Below, piece after piece: positions 1 to 8,896 of a stretch of 64,000 bases of DNA (position 1 is the stretch's first letter; each line of letters starts with the position of its first letter). Under the pieces are notes generated by a model. It was not told the DNA's origin, did no database searches, and saw only the letters and a program-made list of their open reading frames with translations. Origin of the DNA: Bacillus sp. 03113 (lineage in GTDB: Bacteria; Bacillota; Bacilli; Bacillales; Cytobacillaceae); NCBI RefSeq assembly GCF_006546985.1, contig NZ_VATK01000001.1, forward strand, positions 1 through 64,000, written 5' to 3'. A program made the translations under genes and the position numbers.

Positions 1-223
1 AACGACTTAATGCTAGTTTTCTAGCTTCTTGAATTAAAGTTGAAGGCAACTGAAAATGAGCCAGCTGTTTATCAATGCATGACTTTGTTAATTTTGTGTT
101 TTCTTTTTTCAATTTAAGTACCTCGTTGCAAGAATCTGAAAAATCAATTTGCATGGTTTCATACATGGTAGATTTGGTTTTCGTTGGTTCAAACAACGGG
201 AACTTTATTGTAATGGTTGGCAT
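1..223 (-). CDS. TnpB-like transposon protein, N-terminal part (runs off left edge)
   Basis: About 74 codons are visible, starting at the ATG at 223 behind a strong Shine-Dalgarno sequence (AAGGAGGTG, about 10 bases upstream). The product begins MPTITIKFPLF and contains LPSTLIQEARKLALSR, which I recognise as the N-terminal region of a diverged TnpB-like (IS200/IS605-type) protein group. It is not the group of the complete TnpB at 5989-7186. The catalytic RuvC part lies outside the window, so integrity cannot be judged. The spacer at about 300-370 resembles the left end of such elements, with a short C/G-rich hairpin. The family call comes from memory of similar proteins and is moderately secure. 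Confidence 0.55.
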   Translation of the reverse strand, partial: MPTITIKFPLFEPTKTKSTMYETMQIDFSDSCNEVLKLKKENTKLTKSCIDKQLAHFQLPSTLIQEARKLALSR

Positions 224-624
224 CTTTCATTTCACCTCCTTGTTTTCATAAGAATATTTTACCAAAATAGGAACATACGTTTCAATAGATTTACCTTTTT
301 AAAACAAAAAAAGGGCGATTCATCACCCACCTAAATGCTAACGCATTTTGAGGAAGGAGTCTTCTCGCATAAAAATGATAAAAAATTCTATTCTCTATCT
401 ATTTCATGATAAAATAGATTACATGATTGTCATTTTGAAAAAAAAAGTACGTTTTTTTTTCAAATCTAGCAGCTAGCCGATTAAAATCGCCAATTCTCAT
501 GGCAGCATCGGCCATATACATCGAAGATAGACAAATTGTACAGATTGATTAAAAGATTTTTTCAGGAAGAGAGAAGCTCTTGTTGATTTAGCTTCACTCT
601 ATGGAATTAAAGGTAGGTGGCATC
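224..624. other. Spacer between TnpB fragment and parA
   Basis: About 400 bases without a recognisable gene. The left part (about 300-370) looks like the left end of the adjacent TnpB-type element. The rest is AT-rich. Short open frames exist on both strands (for example a 40-codon minus-strand frame around 418-540), but none resembles the C-terminus of Noc, the gene that normally precedes parA in Bacillus. The parA promoter should lie here; I could not single out convincing -35/-10 boxes. Confidence 0.5.
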
Positions 625-1386
625 ATGGGCAAAATAATTACAATCGCCAATCAAAAAGGGGGAGTCGGAAAAACGACTACTTCCGTTAATTTAGGCGCCT
701 GCTTAGCATACATAGGAAAAAAAGTATTGTTGGTAGATATCGATCCTCAAGGAAATGCTACGAGCGGTGTAGGAATTGAGAAAGCCGATGTAGAACATTG
801 TATATATGACGTTTTAGTGGATGATGAAGAAGCTGTAAAGGTCATCAAACAAACCTCTGTTGAAAATTTATCAGCCATTCCAGCAACAATACAATTAGCA
901 GGCGCTGAAATTGAACTTGTTCCCACGATTTCAAGAGAAGTACGTTTAAAAAGAGCTTTAGAAGAAATTAAAAAAGAGTATGATTACATTATCATTGATT
1001 GTCCACCATCTCTTGGGTTATTGACGATTAATGCCTTAACTGCTTCTGATGCAGTGCTGATCCCTGTTCAATGTGAATACTATGCTTTAGAAGGACTTAG
1101 TCAGCTTTTAAATACGGTTCGACTTGTTCAAAAACACTTAAATCATCATTTGAAAATCGAAGGTGTTTTGTTAACGATGCTGGATGCTCGAACGAATTTA
1201 GGTCTTCAAGTCATTGAAGAAGTTAAGAAATATTTCCAGGATAAAGTGTACAAAACCATTATTCCTCGAAACGTCCGTCTAAGTGAAGCGCCTAGTCATG
1301 GAGAACCCATTATTGTTTATGATCCAAAGTCACGCGGAGCTGAAGTGTATTTAGATTTGGCAAAGGAAGTGATGACGAATGGCTAA
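625..1386 (+). CDS. parA: ParA/Soj chromosome-partitioning ATPase
   Basis: Deviant Walker-A ATPase that works with ParB at parS in origin segregation and controls DnaA at initiation. The protein is 253 residues and begins MGKIITIANQKGGVGKTTT. The deviant P-loop KGGVGKTT is at residues 11-18, the Walker A' LLVDIDPQGN near residue 40 and the Walker B IIIDCPPSLG near residue 115. An upstream ATG at 601 is in frame, but AGGTGG sits just before 625 and the family starts at MGK, so 625 is preferred. It overlaps parB by 8 bases, so the two are translationally coupled. The sequence is very close to B. subtilis Soj throughout. Confidence 0.97.
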   Translation: MGKIITIANQKGGVGKTTTSVNLGACLAYIGKKVLLVDIDPQGNATSGVGIEKADVEHCIYDVLVDDEEAVKVIKQTSVENLSAIPATIQLAGAEIELVPTISREVRLKRALEEIKKEYDYIIIDCPPSLGLLTINALTASDAVLIPVQCEYYALEGLSQLLNTVRLVQKHLNHHLKIEGVLLTMLDARTNLGLQVIEEVKKYFQDKVYKTIIPRNVRLSEAPSHGEPIIVYDPKSRGAEVYLDLAKEVMTNG

Positions 1387-2230
1387 AGGCTTGGGCAAAG
1401 GTCTAGATGCTTTTTTTACGAATATTGAGGTAAATAAGGATGAAGTCATTCAAGAGATCAACATTTCAACAATTCGTCCAAATCCTTATCAACCAAGAAA
1501 AATGTTCGATAAAGAAGCGATTGAGGAACTGAAGCTTTCGATCCTAGAACATGGCATCCTTCAGCCGTTAATCGTTCGAAAAAGCATAAAAGGCTTTGAA
1601 ATTGTCGCAGGAGAAAGACGTTTACGTGCTGCAAAAGAAGCTAACTTAGAAAAGGTACCAGCCGTTGTAAGAGATTTTTCTGAACAAAAAATGATGGAAT
1701 TAGCTCTTCTTGAAAATTTACAACGAGAAGATTTAACACCGATTGAAGAAGGTGGAGCCTATCAACTCCTAATGGAAAAGCTTGATTTGACTCAAGAGGA
1801 GCTGGCTAAACGTCTAGGAAAAAGCAGGCCTCATATCGCCAATCAAGTTCGACTATTATCGTTGCCGGCAAAGGTGCAGGAATTAATCTCAAATGGGAAG
1901 ATTTCGATGGGTCACGGGAGAGCACTATTAGGCTTAAGAAAGCAAGAAAAGCTATTTCCTGTAGTGGATAAGGTTTTGAAAGAAGGGTTAAATGTTAGGC
2001 AGCTTGAACAGCTGATTCAACAATTAAATGAACATGTTTCACGTGAAACAAAAAAAACAGCCAAGGAAAAGGATCTTTTCATTAAAGAACAAGAAACATC
2101 CTTACGAGAGCGATTCGGTACGACTGTAAACATCAAGCGCTCCAAAAACAAAGGGAAAATTGAAATTGAATTTTTCTCAAAGGATGATCTTGAAAGAATT
2201 TTGGAAATCCTTGACTCAAGAAATGTTTAA
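1379..2230 (+). CDS. parB: ParB/Spo0J parS-binding CTPase
   Basis: Centromere-binding protein, 283 residues. Visible parts are the N-terminal ParA-contact segment (MAKGLGKGLDAFF), the CTP-binding ParB/Srx-like domain with AGERRLRAAKEAN near residues 77-89, the helix-turn-helix LTQEELAKRLGKSRPHIANQ near residue 140, and a C-terminal dimerisation region. The gene carries an exact parS palindrome in its own coding sequence (2035-2050), as in B. subtilis. It follows parA with overlapping codons and ends at a strong terminator. Confidence 0.97.
   Translation: MAKGLGKGLDAFFTNIEVNKDEVIQEINISTIRPNPYQPRKMFDKEAIEELKLSILEHGILQPLIVRKSIKGFEIVAGERRLRAAKEANLEKVPAVVRDFSEQKMMELALLENLQREDLTPIEEGGAYQLLMEKLDLTQEELAKRLGKSRPHIANQVRLLSLPAKVQELISNGKISMGHGRALLGLRKQEKLFPVVDKVLKEGLNVRQLEQLIQQLNEHVSRETKKTAKEKDLFIKEQETSLRERFGTTVNIKRSKNKGKIEIEFFSKDDLERILEILDSRNV
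2035..2050. promoter_or_regulatory. parS: parS site inside parB
   Basis: Perfect 16-bp palindrome TGTTTCACGTGAAACA, matching the bacterial parS consensus. It is the nucleation site for the ParB clamp and is placed inside spo0J/parB as in B. subtilis. Confidence 0.92.
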
Positions 2231-2257
2231 ACCATCTTGATGAGATGGTTTTTTTTT
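2230..2257 (+). terminator. Rho-independent terminator after parB
   Basis: Stem AACCATCT/AGATGGTT with a five-base loop followed by a run of seven T, starting at the last base of the parB stop codon. Confidence 0.85.
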
Positions 2258-2330
2258 GGCATCTTGGAGAAAAAAAGGGGCTTTGGGAAATGGAATATAT
2301 GGAAGAGTCTCTGTTGTACCCTTGGCCCTT

Positions 2331-2942
2331 TTAGAAGATGTTTTCATTAACATTAGACCACGATTGTTCGGAATGGTAGTACTTGTTTGCACGGTGGATT
2401 CCATTTGCAATCGTTTTCGCCATATTTAAGACTAAGTTTAGTCGAGTATTTTGAAGAACGAAAAACTCCATAAACCCACTGATATTTACAATTCCTGTAA
2501 TGTGAATATCGCCTACTTCAGGAAGCTTTTTATTGACTCCTGCACCTGGCTTTACTGGACCATTTCCAATTTGAATTACACCTACACTTTTTAAATGCCC
2601 TAAGCATGCATCAATTCCGATTATAAAGGAATGAGGATGCAAGTCTTTGATGGCTTTTAGTTTTTCGTGTATATTCACTGCATGGATAGGGTCTTCTAAA
2701 GTACCGTACACATGAAAAGGAGAAACAGAATTTTCCTTTAATAATGTGCCAATTAGAGGGCCTAATGAGTCTCCTGTAGATCGATCTGTTCCAATACAAA
2801 CACAAACGATTTGGCGTGAATTTTTTTCCTCTGGCAAAAGAGTAACAAGCTCTTCAGCCAATTTGCTTGCTGCTCTATATTCATCATGCAGGATCCGAAC
2901 AGGACTTCCTCTTTTTTCAAAAAAACGAGGCTTTAGATTCAT
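2331..2942 (-). CDS. yyaC: YyaC family sporulation protein (DUF1256)
   Basis: 203 residues from ATG 2942, chosen because GAAGGAG lies eight bases upstream and the product then starts MNLK as in B. subtilis YyaC; an in-frame ATG at 2966 has no such site. The family is annotated as putative sporulation (germination-protease-like) protein. Conserved blocks include VCVCIGTDRSTGDSLGPLIG and FIIGIDACLGHLKSVG, typical of the hydrogenase-maturation/GPR-like fold. It is convergent with parB, at its usual location. Its presence supports a spore-forming host; the exact function is not established. Confidence 0.9.
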   Translation of the reverse strand: MNLKPRFFEKRGSPVRILHDEYRAASKLAEELVTLLPEEKNSRQIVCVCIGTDRSTGDSLGPLIGTLLKENSVSPFHVYGTLEDPIHAVNIHEKLKAIKDLHPHSFIIGIDACLGHLKSVGVIQIGNGPVKPGAGVNKKLPEVGDIHITGIVNISGFMEFFVLQNTRLNLVLNMAKTIANGIHRANKYYHSEQSWSNVNENIF

Positions 2943-3211
2943 TGAGAACGCTCCTTCATCCACCATAATTTGTATTATTTTTCCGCATTTATTTCCTTTT
3001 TTATCGTTTGGTGATAACAGTATACGGTAATTTATTGTAATCTATACATACCTAATTAAATGTATACATAAACAGGGTGAAAAGTAGGAACTTTTATCAA
3101 GAAAAAATAACGATCAATATATATAACTCCTTATGAATAGTGTAAACTTCTAAGAAATATTGTTAAAATAGAATTTGTTAAAAGATATTACAAATAAGCA
3201 GGTGTTAAATA

Positions 3212-4108
3212 ATGAATCATATTGAAAAAATGAAGAATGATTTAATCGAACTTTTTTTAAATGAAGATACTTGGATATCATTTGGTGAAGGATTAATAAA
3301 AATTATCGCAATTATTATTGCTAGTGGATTAATAATAAGGATTGGTACATTTGCTATTTCCAATCTTTTTAAAGTGAGAACTCATTCTGCCTTAAGGATA
3401 TCAGAAAGAAGAGAAGCAACTTTACTTAAACTATTGGTAAATATATTAACCTATGTTGTTTATTTTATTGCCTTCCTTATGATATTAGAAAGTGTGGGAA
3501 TAAAGGTTGGTGCCCTTCTTGCAGGTGCTGGGATTGTTGGACTTGCTGTTGGATTTGGTGCTCAAAGTTTAGTTAAAGATATTATAACAGGTTTTTTTAT
3601 TATCTTTGAGGATCAATTTTCAGTAGGAGATTTTGTTCGTATTGATCAATTTGAAGGGATTGTTGATGAAATTGGCTTAAGAACAACCAAGCTCCAAAGC
3701 TGGACAGGTGAGATTCATATTTTGCCAAATGGAAGCATTGTTCAAGTGACAAATTTCTCTCTTCATAATAGTAAAGCAGTTGTTGATATTAGTATTTCTT
3801 ATGAAAGTGATATTAATCGTGTGGAGTCAATTTTACAAGAATTTTTGGAAAAGCTGCCTGAGAAATATGAAGATATGGTTGAAACGCCTCAATTAATGGG
3901 TGTTCAAAATTTAGGTCCCTCTGAGGTTGTGATCCGTGTTGTAGCAGAAACGCTTCCGATGAAGCATTTGCCTATTGCACGAATGCTTCGAAAAGAAATT
4001 AAAAATATTCTTGATAAAAACGGAATTGAAATCCCGTATCCACGTCTTGTGATGTATTCGAGGCAGAACGAAGAAGCAATGAAGCAAAAAGGAACGATGG
4101 CTGAGTAG
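3212..4108 (+). CDS. MscS-family small-conductance mechanosensitive channel
   Basis: 298 residues. Membrane segments lie near residues 22-45, 70-90 and 97-117. The third carries the Gly/Ala-rich pore helix (GALLAGAGIVGLAVGFGAQS) and is followed by the MscS beta domain (SVGDFVRIDQFEGIVDEIGL) and a cytoplasmic alpha/beta domain. It should release solutes on hypo-osmotic shock. AGGTG precedes the ATG by eight bases. It lies 12 bases before the DUF951 gene, consistent with one transcript, and this pair upstream of ychF is common in Bacillus. Confidence 0.93.
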   Translation: MNHIEKMKNDLIELFLNEDTWISFGEGLIKIIAIIIASGLIIRIGTFAISNLFKVRTHSALRISERREATLLKLLVNILTYVVYFIAFLMILESVGIKVGALLAGAGIVGLAVGFGAQSLVKDIITGFFIIFEDQFSVGDFVRIDQFEGIVDEIGLRTTKLQSWTGEIHILPNGSIVQVTNFSLHNSKAVVDISISYESDINRVESILQEFLEKLPEKYEDMVETPQLMGVQNLGPSEVVIRVVAETLPMKHLPIARMLRKEIKNILDKNGIEIPYPRLVMYSRQNEEAMKQKGTMAE

Positions 4109-4120
4109 GAGGGGACAAGC

Positions 4121-4318
4121 ATGGAACTAAAAGACTTTTCTTTAAATGATGTAGTGGAAATGAAAAAAGCTCATCCATGTGGTACGAATCGTTGGAGGAT
4201 CATTCGTATGGGGATGGATATACGCATTAAGTGCGAGGGGTGTTCACATAGCGTATTAATCCCGCGAAAAGAATTTGCACGTAAAATAAAAAAGATTTTG
4301 GTCAAGCATGAGGAATAA
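4121..4318 (+). CDS. DUF951 small protein
   Basis: 65 residues of the DUF951 family. It has the conserved core HPCGTNRWRIIRMGMDIRIKCEGC with Cys-containing turns (CG and CEGC) and a basic C-terminus. This suggests a small metal- or nucleic-acid-binding protein, but the function is unknown. AGGAGGGG lies seven bases before the ATG. The gene sits between the mscS gene and ychF, its conserved position. Confidence 0.9.
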   Translation: MELKDFSLNDVVEMKKAHPCGTNRWRIIRMGMDIRIKCEGCSHSVLIPRKEFARKIKKILVKHEE

Positions 4319-4333
4319 TCTCATGCTTTTTTT
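4304..4333 (+). terminator. Terminator overlapping the 3' end of the DUF951 gene
   Basis: Inverted repeat AAGCATGA/TCATGCTT with a nine-base loop followed by TTTTTT. The left arm lies in the last codons of the gene. Confidence 0.75.
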
Positions 4334-4360
4334 ATGCTTCTAAAAGAATTGGTGTGTATC

Positions 4361-4511
4361 TTTCAGGGATTAAGTCGCTATCGCTTTTCTTTTTGTCTAG
4401 CCTGCGCCTAGCCCTTGTGAAAAATAACCCTTGTTTAATAAAAGTAAAAAGCACTTGTTGAGCTAAGTGAACATTTTTCTTCAGGGCTGATCAAGTCGCT
4501 TCCGCTTTTCT
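4361..4511. repeat. Copy of a dispersed Bacillus intergenic repeat (two 3' modules)
   Basis: Contains the internal module GTCTAGCCTGCGCCTAGCCC and two versions of the terminal module: TTTCAGGGATTAAGTCGCT at 4361 and TTCAGGGCTGATCAAGTCGC at 4480, each followed by a stretch ending CGCTTTTCT. Related copies lie at 7403, 10202, 13940 and 17940. It fills most of the 308-base gap between the DUF951 gene and ychF. Confidence 0.75.
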
Positions 4512-4626
4512 AATTCACTTGTCTTTTTATTCTTATGTCTCTATAATTGTTAAAGGCTTTAGTATATTTAATAGGATTTATTTTATCTTAATTTTATAGA
4601 TAGTTTATTTTAAGGGAGTGACATGG

Positions 4627-5727
4627 ATGGCTTTAACAGCAGGAATCGTAGGTTTGCCGAATGTCGGAAAATCTACTTTATTTAATGCGATTACTCAAGC
4701 AGGTGCGGAATCAGCGAATTATCCTTTCTGTACAATCGATCCGAACGTAGGGATTGTAGAAGTTCCTGATCATCGTTTAACCAAATTAACGGAATTAGTA
4801 CAACCAAAAAAGACAGTTCCAACAACCTTTGAATTCACAGATATTGCAGGAATTGTTAAGGGCGCAAGTAAAGGAGAAGGTCTAGGTAATAAGTTTTTAT
4901 CTCATATTCGAGAAGTGGACGCGATTTGTCAGGTCGTTCGTTGCTTTGCAGATGATAATATTACACATGTAGCGGGAAAAGTAGATCCAATCTCTGATAT
5001 TGAAACGATTAATTTAGAGCTTATTCTTGCTGACTTAGAATCTGTTGAGAAAAGAATTGGTCGTGTTGAAAAATTAGCGAAACAAAAAGATAAAGATGCA
5101 TTGGCTGAATTAGATGTATTAACTTTGCTTAAAGAAGCATTTGAAGCTGAAAAGCCTGCGCGAACAGTTGAATTTTCAGATGAACAATTGAAAATAGCAA
5201 AAGGGATGCACCTTTTAACGATTAAGCCAGTTCTATATGTGGCAAATGTTGGCGAAGATGATGTAGCAGATCCATCCTCAAATGAATATGTATCACTTGT
5301 GAAGGATTTTGCTTCAAAGGATCATGCTGAGGTCATTGTTGTTTGTGCAAAAATTGAATCTGAGATCGCGGAGCTTGATGGAGAAGAAAAGCAAATGTTC
5401 CTACAGGAGCTCGGTATTGAAGAATCTGGACTCGATCAATTAATTAGAGCTGCTTATCATCTGCTTGGTTTAGCAACGTATTTCACAGCAGGTGTACAAG
5501 AGGTTCGTGCATGGACATTCAGACAAGGAATGAAAGCCCCTCAATGCGCTGGAATCATCCATTCAGATTTTGAAAGAGGCTTTATTCGTGCAGAAATTGT
5601 TTCATATGACGATCTTCTTGAAGCAGGAAATATGACAGCTGCACGTGAAGCAGGCAATGTTCGATTAGAAGGAAAAGAATACCTTGTAAAAGATGGAGAC
5701 GTTATTCATTTCCGATTTAATGTTTAG
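4627..5727 (+). CDS. ychF: YchF/Obg-family GTP/ATP-binding protein
   Basis: 366 residues: a TRAFAC-class P-loop NTPase with G1 GLPNVGKST (residues 9-17), G3 DIAG and a C-terminal TGS domain (about residues 280-366, ending KDGDVIHFRFNV). YchF proteins prefer ATP and associate with ribosomes. Start 4627 gives MALTAGIVGLPNVGKS, eight bases behind GGGAG; a GTG at 4618 would add three residues but lies inside the ribosome-binding site. It ends at a strong terminator in whose T-run a TnpB transposon is inserted. Confidence 0.96.
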   Translation: MALTAGIVGLPNVGKSTLFNAITQAGAESANYPFCTIDPNVGIVEVPDHRLTKLTELVQPKKTVPTTFEFTDIAGIVKGASKGEGLGNKFLSHIREVDAICQVVRCFADDNITHVAGKVDPISDIETINLELILADLESVEKRIGRVEKLAKQKDKDALAELDVLTLLKEAFEAEKPARTVEFSDEQLKIAKGMHLLTIKPVLYVANVGEDDVADPSSNEYVSLVKDFASKDHAEVIVVCAKIESEIAELDGEEKQMFLQELGIEESGLDQLIRAAYHLLGLATYFTAGVQEVRAWTFRQGMKAPQCAGIIHSDFERGFIRAEIVSYDDLLEAGNMTAAREAGNVRLEGKEYLVKDGDVIHFRFNV

Positions 5728-5749
5728 ATTTGATAAAAGTGGATGTTTG

Positions 5750-5803
5750 AACTGCACCCCATTTGTTAGACACAACTAACAATTTGAGGTGCAGTTTTTT
5801 TTT
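5750..5803 (+). terminator. Strong terminator after ychF
   Basis: Arms AACTGCAC/GTGCAGTT plus inner pairing ATTTGTTAG/CTAACAATT, followed by eight T. The transposon right end begins immediately after the T-run. Confidence 0.88.
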
Positions 5804-5988
5804 GACTGCTCCCACGGCTTAAGCAGTGGGATTCTTTTTCCCAAAGCTCGTTAGATAGAGTTTTTTTCACACATTCTATCTGCTATGAGTTTTCCTATGT
5901 CCTTCAAACCTTCGGTTTGAAAAGAGAATCTAATCTCTAGCGATTCTCATTAGGCTATCCCCGTGTGCCCCACGGTTAGAAATGACGT
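5804..5988 (-). ncRNA. Probable omega-RNA (reRNA) scaffold at the tnpB 3' end
   Basis: TnpB nucleases use a guide RNA made from the 3' end of tnpB and the right end of the transposon. Here this 185-base stretch has several stem-loops, for example AACCTTCGGTTTG near 5907 and the terminal hairpin at 5810-5830. The natural guide would be the flank read on the minus strand from about 5800, i.e. the ychF terminator. Structure and 5' boundary are inferred from the family. Confidence 0.5.
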
Positions 5989-7186
5989 TTACGCTACTTG
6001 AGGTTGGTTCATTTCAGAAAGTATTCTCAACCCTTCGGCCAAGATATTTTTAGCAGCATTATGGTCTCGGTCGTGTATTTCTTTACAATTCGGACACTCC
6101 CATTCTCGCAAAGCTAAATTTTTAACGGATTTGTTTTTATAACCACAATTGTGGCAAATTTGTGAAGATGCATAATTTGATCCAACAACCACAAGTGTTT
6201 TGTTGTACCAATCACATTTATAAGTTAGCATTCTTCTAAATTCTGACCAAGAAACATCTGAAATAGCTTTTGCTAGATTCCCATTTTTTAATAGATTTTT
6301 CACCTTAATATCTTCAATGCAAATAACTTGGTTTTCGTTCACCAGCATTGTCGTTATTTTTTGCAAAAAATCTTCTCTAGTGTTGGCTATTTTTTCGTGT
6401 ACTTTTGCTACTTTTATCTTTTGTTTATACCAGTTTCGACTTCCGATCACTCTTCTTGATAGAATTTTTTGCTCTTTTTTCATTTTTTCTTCTAGTTGAT
6501 AAAAATGTTTAGGATTGTGAATCACAGAGCCATCTGAAATGGTGGCAAATTCTTTTAACCCAACGTCGATCCCTGTTTGAAACGCACATATTTGAGTAGG
6601 CTCTTTTTTGACTTCAGCTAAAACAGAGACAAAATACTTACCTGCTGGTGTTCTTCGAACAGTGGCGTTAATAATTCTACCTTTTATTTCTTTTGATTTA
6701 GCAAAACGGACTTTCCCTACCTTTGGTAGAATGATAAAGTTTTCATCTATAATCCGAATGGTTCCTACTCCTTTGTTATAATTGCATTTAGATGTGTAGG
6801 ACTGAATTTCATTTTTTTTAGATTTAAATTTTGGTCTTCCTTTTTCTTTTTTATAATATGCTTGATAAGCATTTCCTAAATTTTGAATAGCGTTTTGGAT
6901 GGCTGTTGAATCAACTTCTTTTAACCACGGAGTGGTTTTCTTAAACTCCGTGCTATCTTTCATCGAAGCATTAGCACTAAATCTTGTACCTTTCCATTCA
7001 TTTGAAAGAAGTTGACCATTTTGAAACATTTCTTCTGTGATCCACCACAATAGATCTATTTCTTTTTGTTTAGCTAATGCCAAATTAAATGAAAACCGAC
7101 AACAACCTATCGTTTTATTCATTTGAGTCGCTTGTTCAGTTGTTGGATATAGGCGAAATCTAAACCCTTTATGATAAGTCTCCAAT
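5989..7186 (-). CDS. tnpB: RNA-guided endonuclease TnpB
   Basis: About 398 residues from a TTG start at 7186, with AGAGG eight bases upstream; the product then begins [14 protein letters not shown] like other TnpB proteins. A longer in-frame start at 7248 is unlikely. The order is N-terminal helix-turn-helix/wedge region, then a split RuvC nuclease with the acidic residues in place: Asp in [12 protein letters not shown], Glu in [11 protein letters not shown] and Asp in [11 protein letters not shown]. The zinc ribbon [10 protein letters not shown]...CPNC lies between the last two. All catalytic motifs are intact, so the protein may be active in target cleavage and transposon maintenance. Confidence 0.93.
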
Positions 7187-7402
7187 GTATAACCCTCTTC
7201 CGAACATTTGTTTCTATTATTATATAATTCTGAAAATAAAAAAGACAAGAGGAATACTGTTATCTGCCTGTATATTTTCAGATGCCTGAAGCACCATAAT
7301 TACGGTACTCCGTATCTGATCTCACTTTCATCCCCACCCCTAAAGGGGGTGCTAACGCACCGCAGTGGGCTTTCCCGTTCGAAAAATCTGTAATGGAGTC
7401 AA

Positions 7403-7446
7403 AAGAACATTTTTCTTCAGGGCTGATCAAAGCACTTCCGCTTTTC
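7403..7446. repeat. Partial copy of the dispersed intergenic repeat
   Basis: GAACATTTTTCTTCAGGGCT continuing GATCAA is identical to 4469-4493. It is followed by a variant of the terminal module, AAGCACTTCCGCTTTTCG. It directly flanks the left end of the TnpB element. Confidence 0.7.
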
Positions 7447-7595
7447 GTTCTTTTGGACGAAAAATCTTCATAAATTATTTACATAGCATTTATGATCGAC
7501 TAAAAATCTTTTTCTAAAATAAAGCTATCATTCAATAAATGAACATGTTTAGATCCCGAATACTTACGATGGATGACTTAAAGGGGGACTCAAGG

Positions 7596-8747
7596 TTGAA
7601 AGTGGCTTTATTTTCAGATACGTTTTATCCTCAAGTCAATGGAGCGGCACGTACACTAAAAAGATTAACAGACCACATGATGAAAAGTGGGATTGAGTAT
7701 GAAATATTTGTACCAGAAATGAAAGAAATGGCTCAATCCTATCCTAATACAAATCAATTTACTAGCTTTCCATTCTTCTTTTATCCTGAATGCAGAGCGG
7801 CGATTGCAAATCCGAAAAAAATAATGGATCAATTGCGCGCTTTTTCGCCTGATCTGGTTCATATAGCTACACCATTAACGATGGGTCTTTATGGAATGTA
7901 TGGTGCGAAAAGATTAAATATTCCAATGACTGCGTCTTATCATACTCATTTTGATCGCTATCTTGATTATTATAAATCTTCATGGCTTTCTCCTATTCTT
8001 TGCAAGTATTTAAAATGGTTCCATCAGCCATTTGAAACAATATTTGTGCCTTCAAAAGAAACAAAAATTCATCTTGAATTACAAGGATTTCACTCTTTAT
8101 CCATTTGGGGAAGAGGCGTTGATTGTAATCAATTCCACCCGAATAAAAACTCCATGTTTCTTCGAGACAAATATAACATTAAAGAAAAACATATTGTCTT
8201 ATATGTAGGTCGACTAGCGCCTGAAAAAGATATTTGTACACTAACAAATATTATTGAACATTTTCCTGAAAAGCTTCAGAAAGAAGTTCATTGGTTAATT
8301 GTAGGAAATGGACCGAGTTATGAGGAGTTAGATGCTCAGATGAACGAAAAAGAAAATGTCACTTTAACGGGATATTTGATGGGAGATGAGCTTTCACAAG
8401 CCTATGCGAGTGCGGATTTATTTGTATTTCCTTCTGCAACAGAAACATTTGGAAATGTTGTATTGGAAGCATTAGCTTCAGGTACACCAGCTATAGTTGC
8501 TGATGCAGGCGGCGTAAAAGAAATTGTGATGGATAATGCAACAGGAAAAGTGTGTCCGCCTAAGGATCACCAAGCGTTTATTCGTGCGATTATGGAGCTG
8601 CTAGAAAATGAAAAGAAACTAAGAAGAATGGAATTGGAAGCAAGAAACTTTGCATTACAGCAATCTTGGGACACCATACTTGATCAATTATTAGACGAGT
8701 TTGAGAATATTGCCTTACACCGATCCACTCGACTAAAACATGCTTAG
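7596..8747 (+). CDS. GT4-family glycosyltransferase (GT-B fold)
   Basis: 383 residues from a TTG start with AAGGGGG eight bases upstream (product LKVALFSDTFYPQVNGAART); an ATG at 7539 would add 19 atypical residues. The N-terminal acceptor domain carries the GT4 glycine/asparagine turn. The C-terminal donor domain has LYVGRLAPEKD and SATETFGNVVLEALASGTPA, which holds the EX7E-like nucleotide-sugar site. It resembles mannosyl- or glucosyl-transferases acting on diacylglycerol or similar acceptors; the substrate cannot be read from sequence. It stands alone between ychF and rpsF, and no convincing terminator follows. Confidence 0.85.
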   Translation: MKVALFSDTFYPQVNGAARTLKRLTDHMMKSGIEYEIFVPEMKEMAQSYPNTNQFTSFPFFFYPECRAAIANPKKIMDQLRAFSPDLVHIATPLTMGLYGMYGAKRLNIPMTASYHTHFDRYLDYYKSSWLSPILCKYLKWFHQPFETIFVPSKETKIHLELQGFHSLSIWGRGVDCNQFHPNKNSMFLRDKYNIKEKHIVLYVGRLAPEKDICTLTNIIEHFPEKLQKEVHWLIVGNGPSYEELDAQMNEKENVTLTGYLMGDELSQAYASADLFVFPSATETFGNVVLEALASGTPAIVADAGGVKEIVMDNATGKVCPPKDHQAFIRAIMELLENEKKLRRMELEARNFALQQSWDTILDQLLDEFENIALHRSTRLKHA

Positions 8748-8851
8748 GATGTTTTAGGTTGATCTATGGAAACCCTTTGATCAATGCGATAATAGATTGC
8801 ATTTAGTAAGTATATGTGTTATACTTTCAAACTGTGAGTAATGAATAATTG

Positions 8852-8888
8852 CTCCTTGCCCATAACGGGCCGTTAGTCCAAAAGGAGG
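8852..8888 (+). promoter_or_regulatory. rpsF leader hairpin sequestering the ribosome-binding site (S6:S18-type candidate)
   Basis: CTCCTT (8852-8857) can pair with AAGGAG (8882-8887), the Shine-Dalgarno sequence of rpsF, enclosing CCCATAACGGGCCGTTAG. Leaders recognised by the S6:S18 complex are known in front of rpsF operons in several phyla. The position and the CCG-containing loop fit, but a covariance-model match was not run. Confidence 0.5.
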
Positions 8889-8896
8889 TGAAAGTG

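Larger units (their letters stand above)
5801..7402 (-). mobile_element. TnpB-only IS200/IS605-type (IS1341-like) element
   Basis: The element spans a right-end hairpin (arms CCCAC-GCTTAAGC-GTGGG at about 5810-5830, followed on the minus strand by GTCAA), the tnpB gene, and a left end with palindromic sequence at about 7326-7375. On the minus strand TTGAC at 7402-7398 is a plausible insertion/TAM sequence just outside the left end. No tnpA (Y1 transposase) is present, so mobility would need help in trans. Boundaries are inferred from end motifs and are uncertain by a few bases. Confidence 0.7.

Noticed and set aside
418-540. 40-codon minus-strand frame before parA
   Set aside because: No ribosome-binding site and no recognisable similarity; not supported as a gene.
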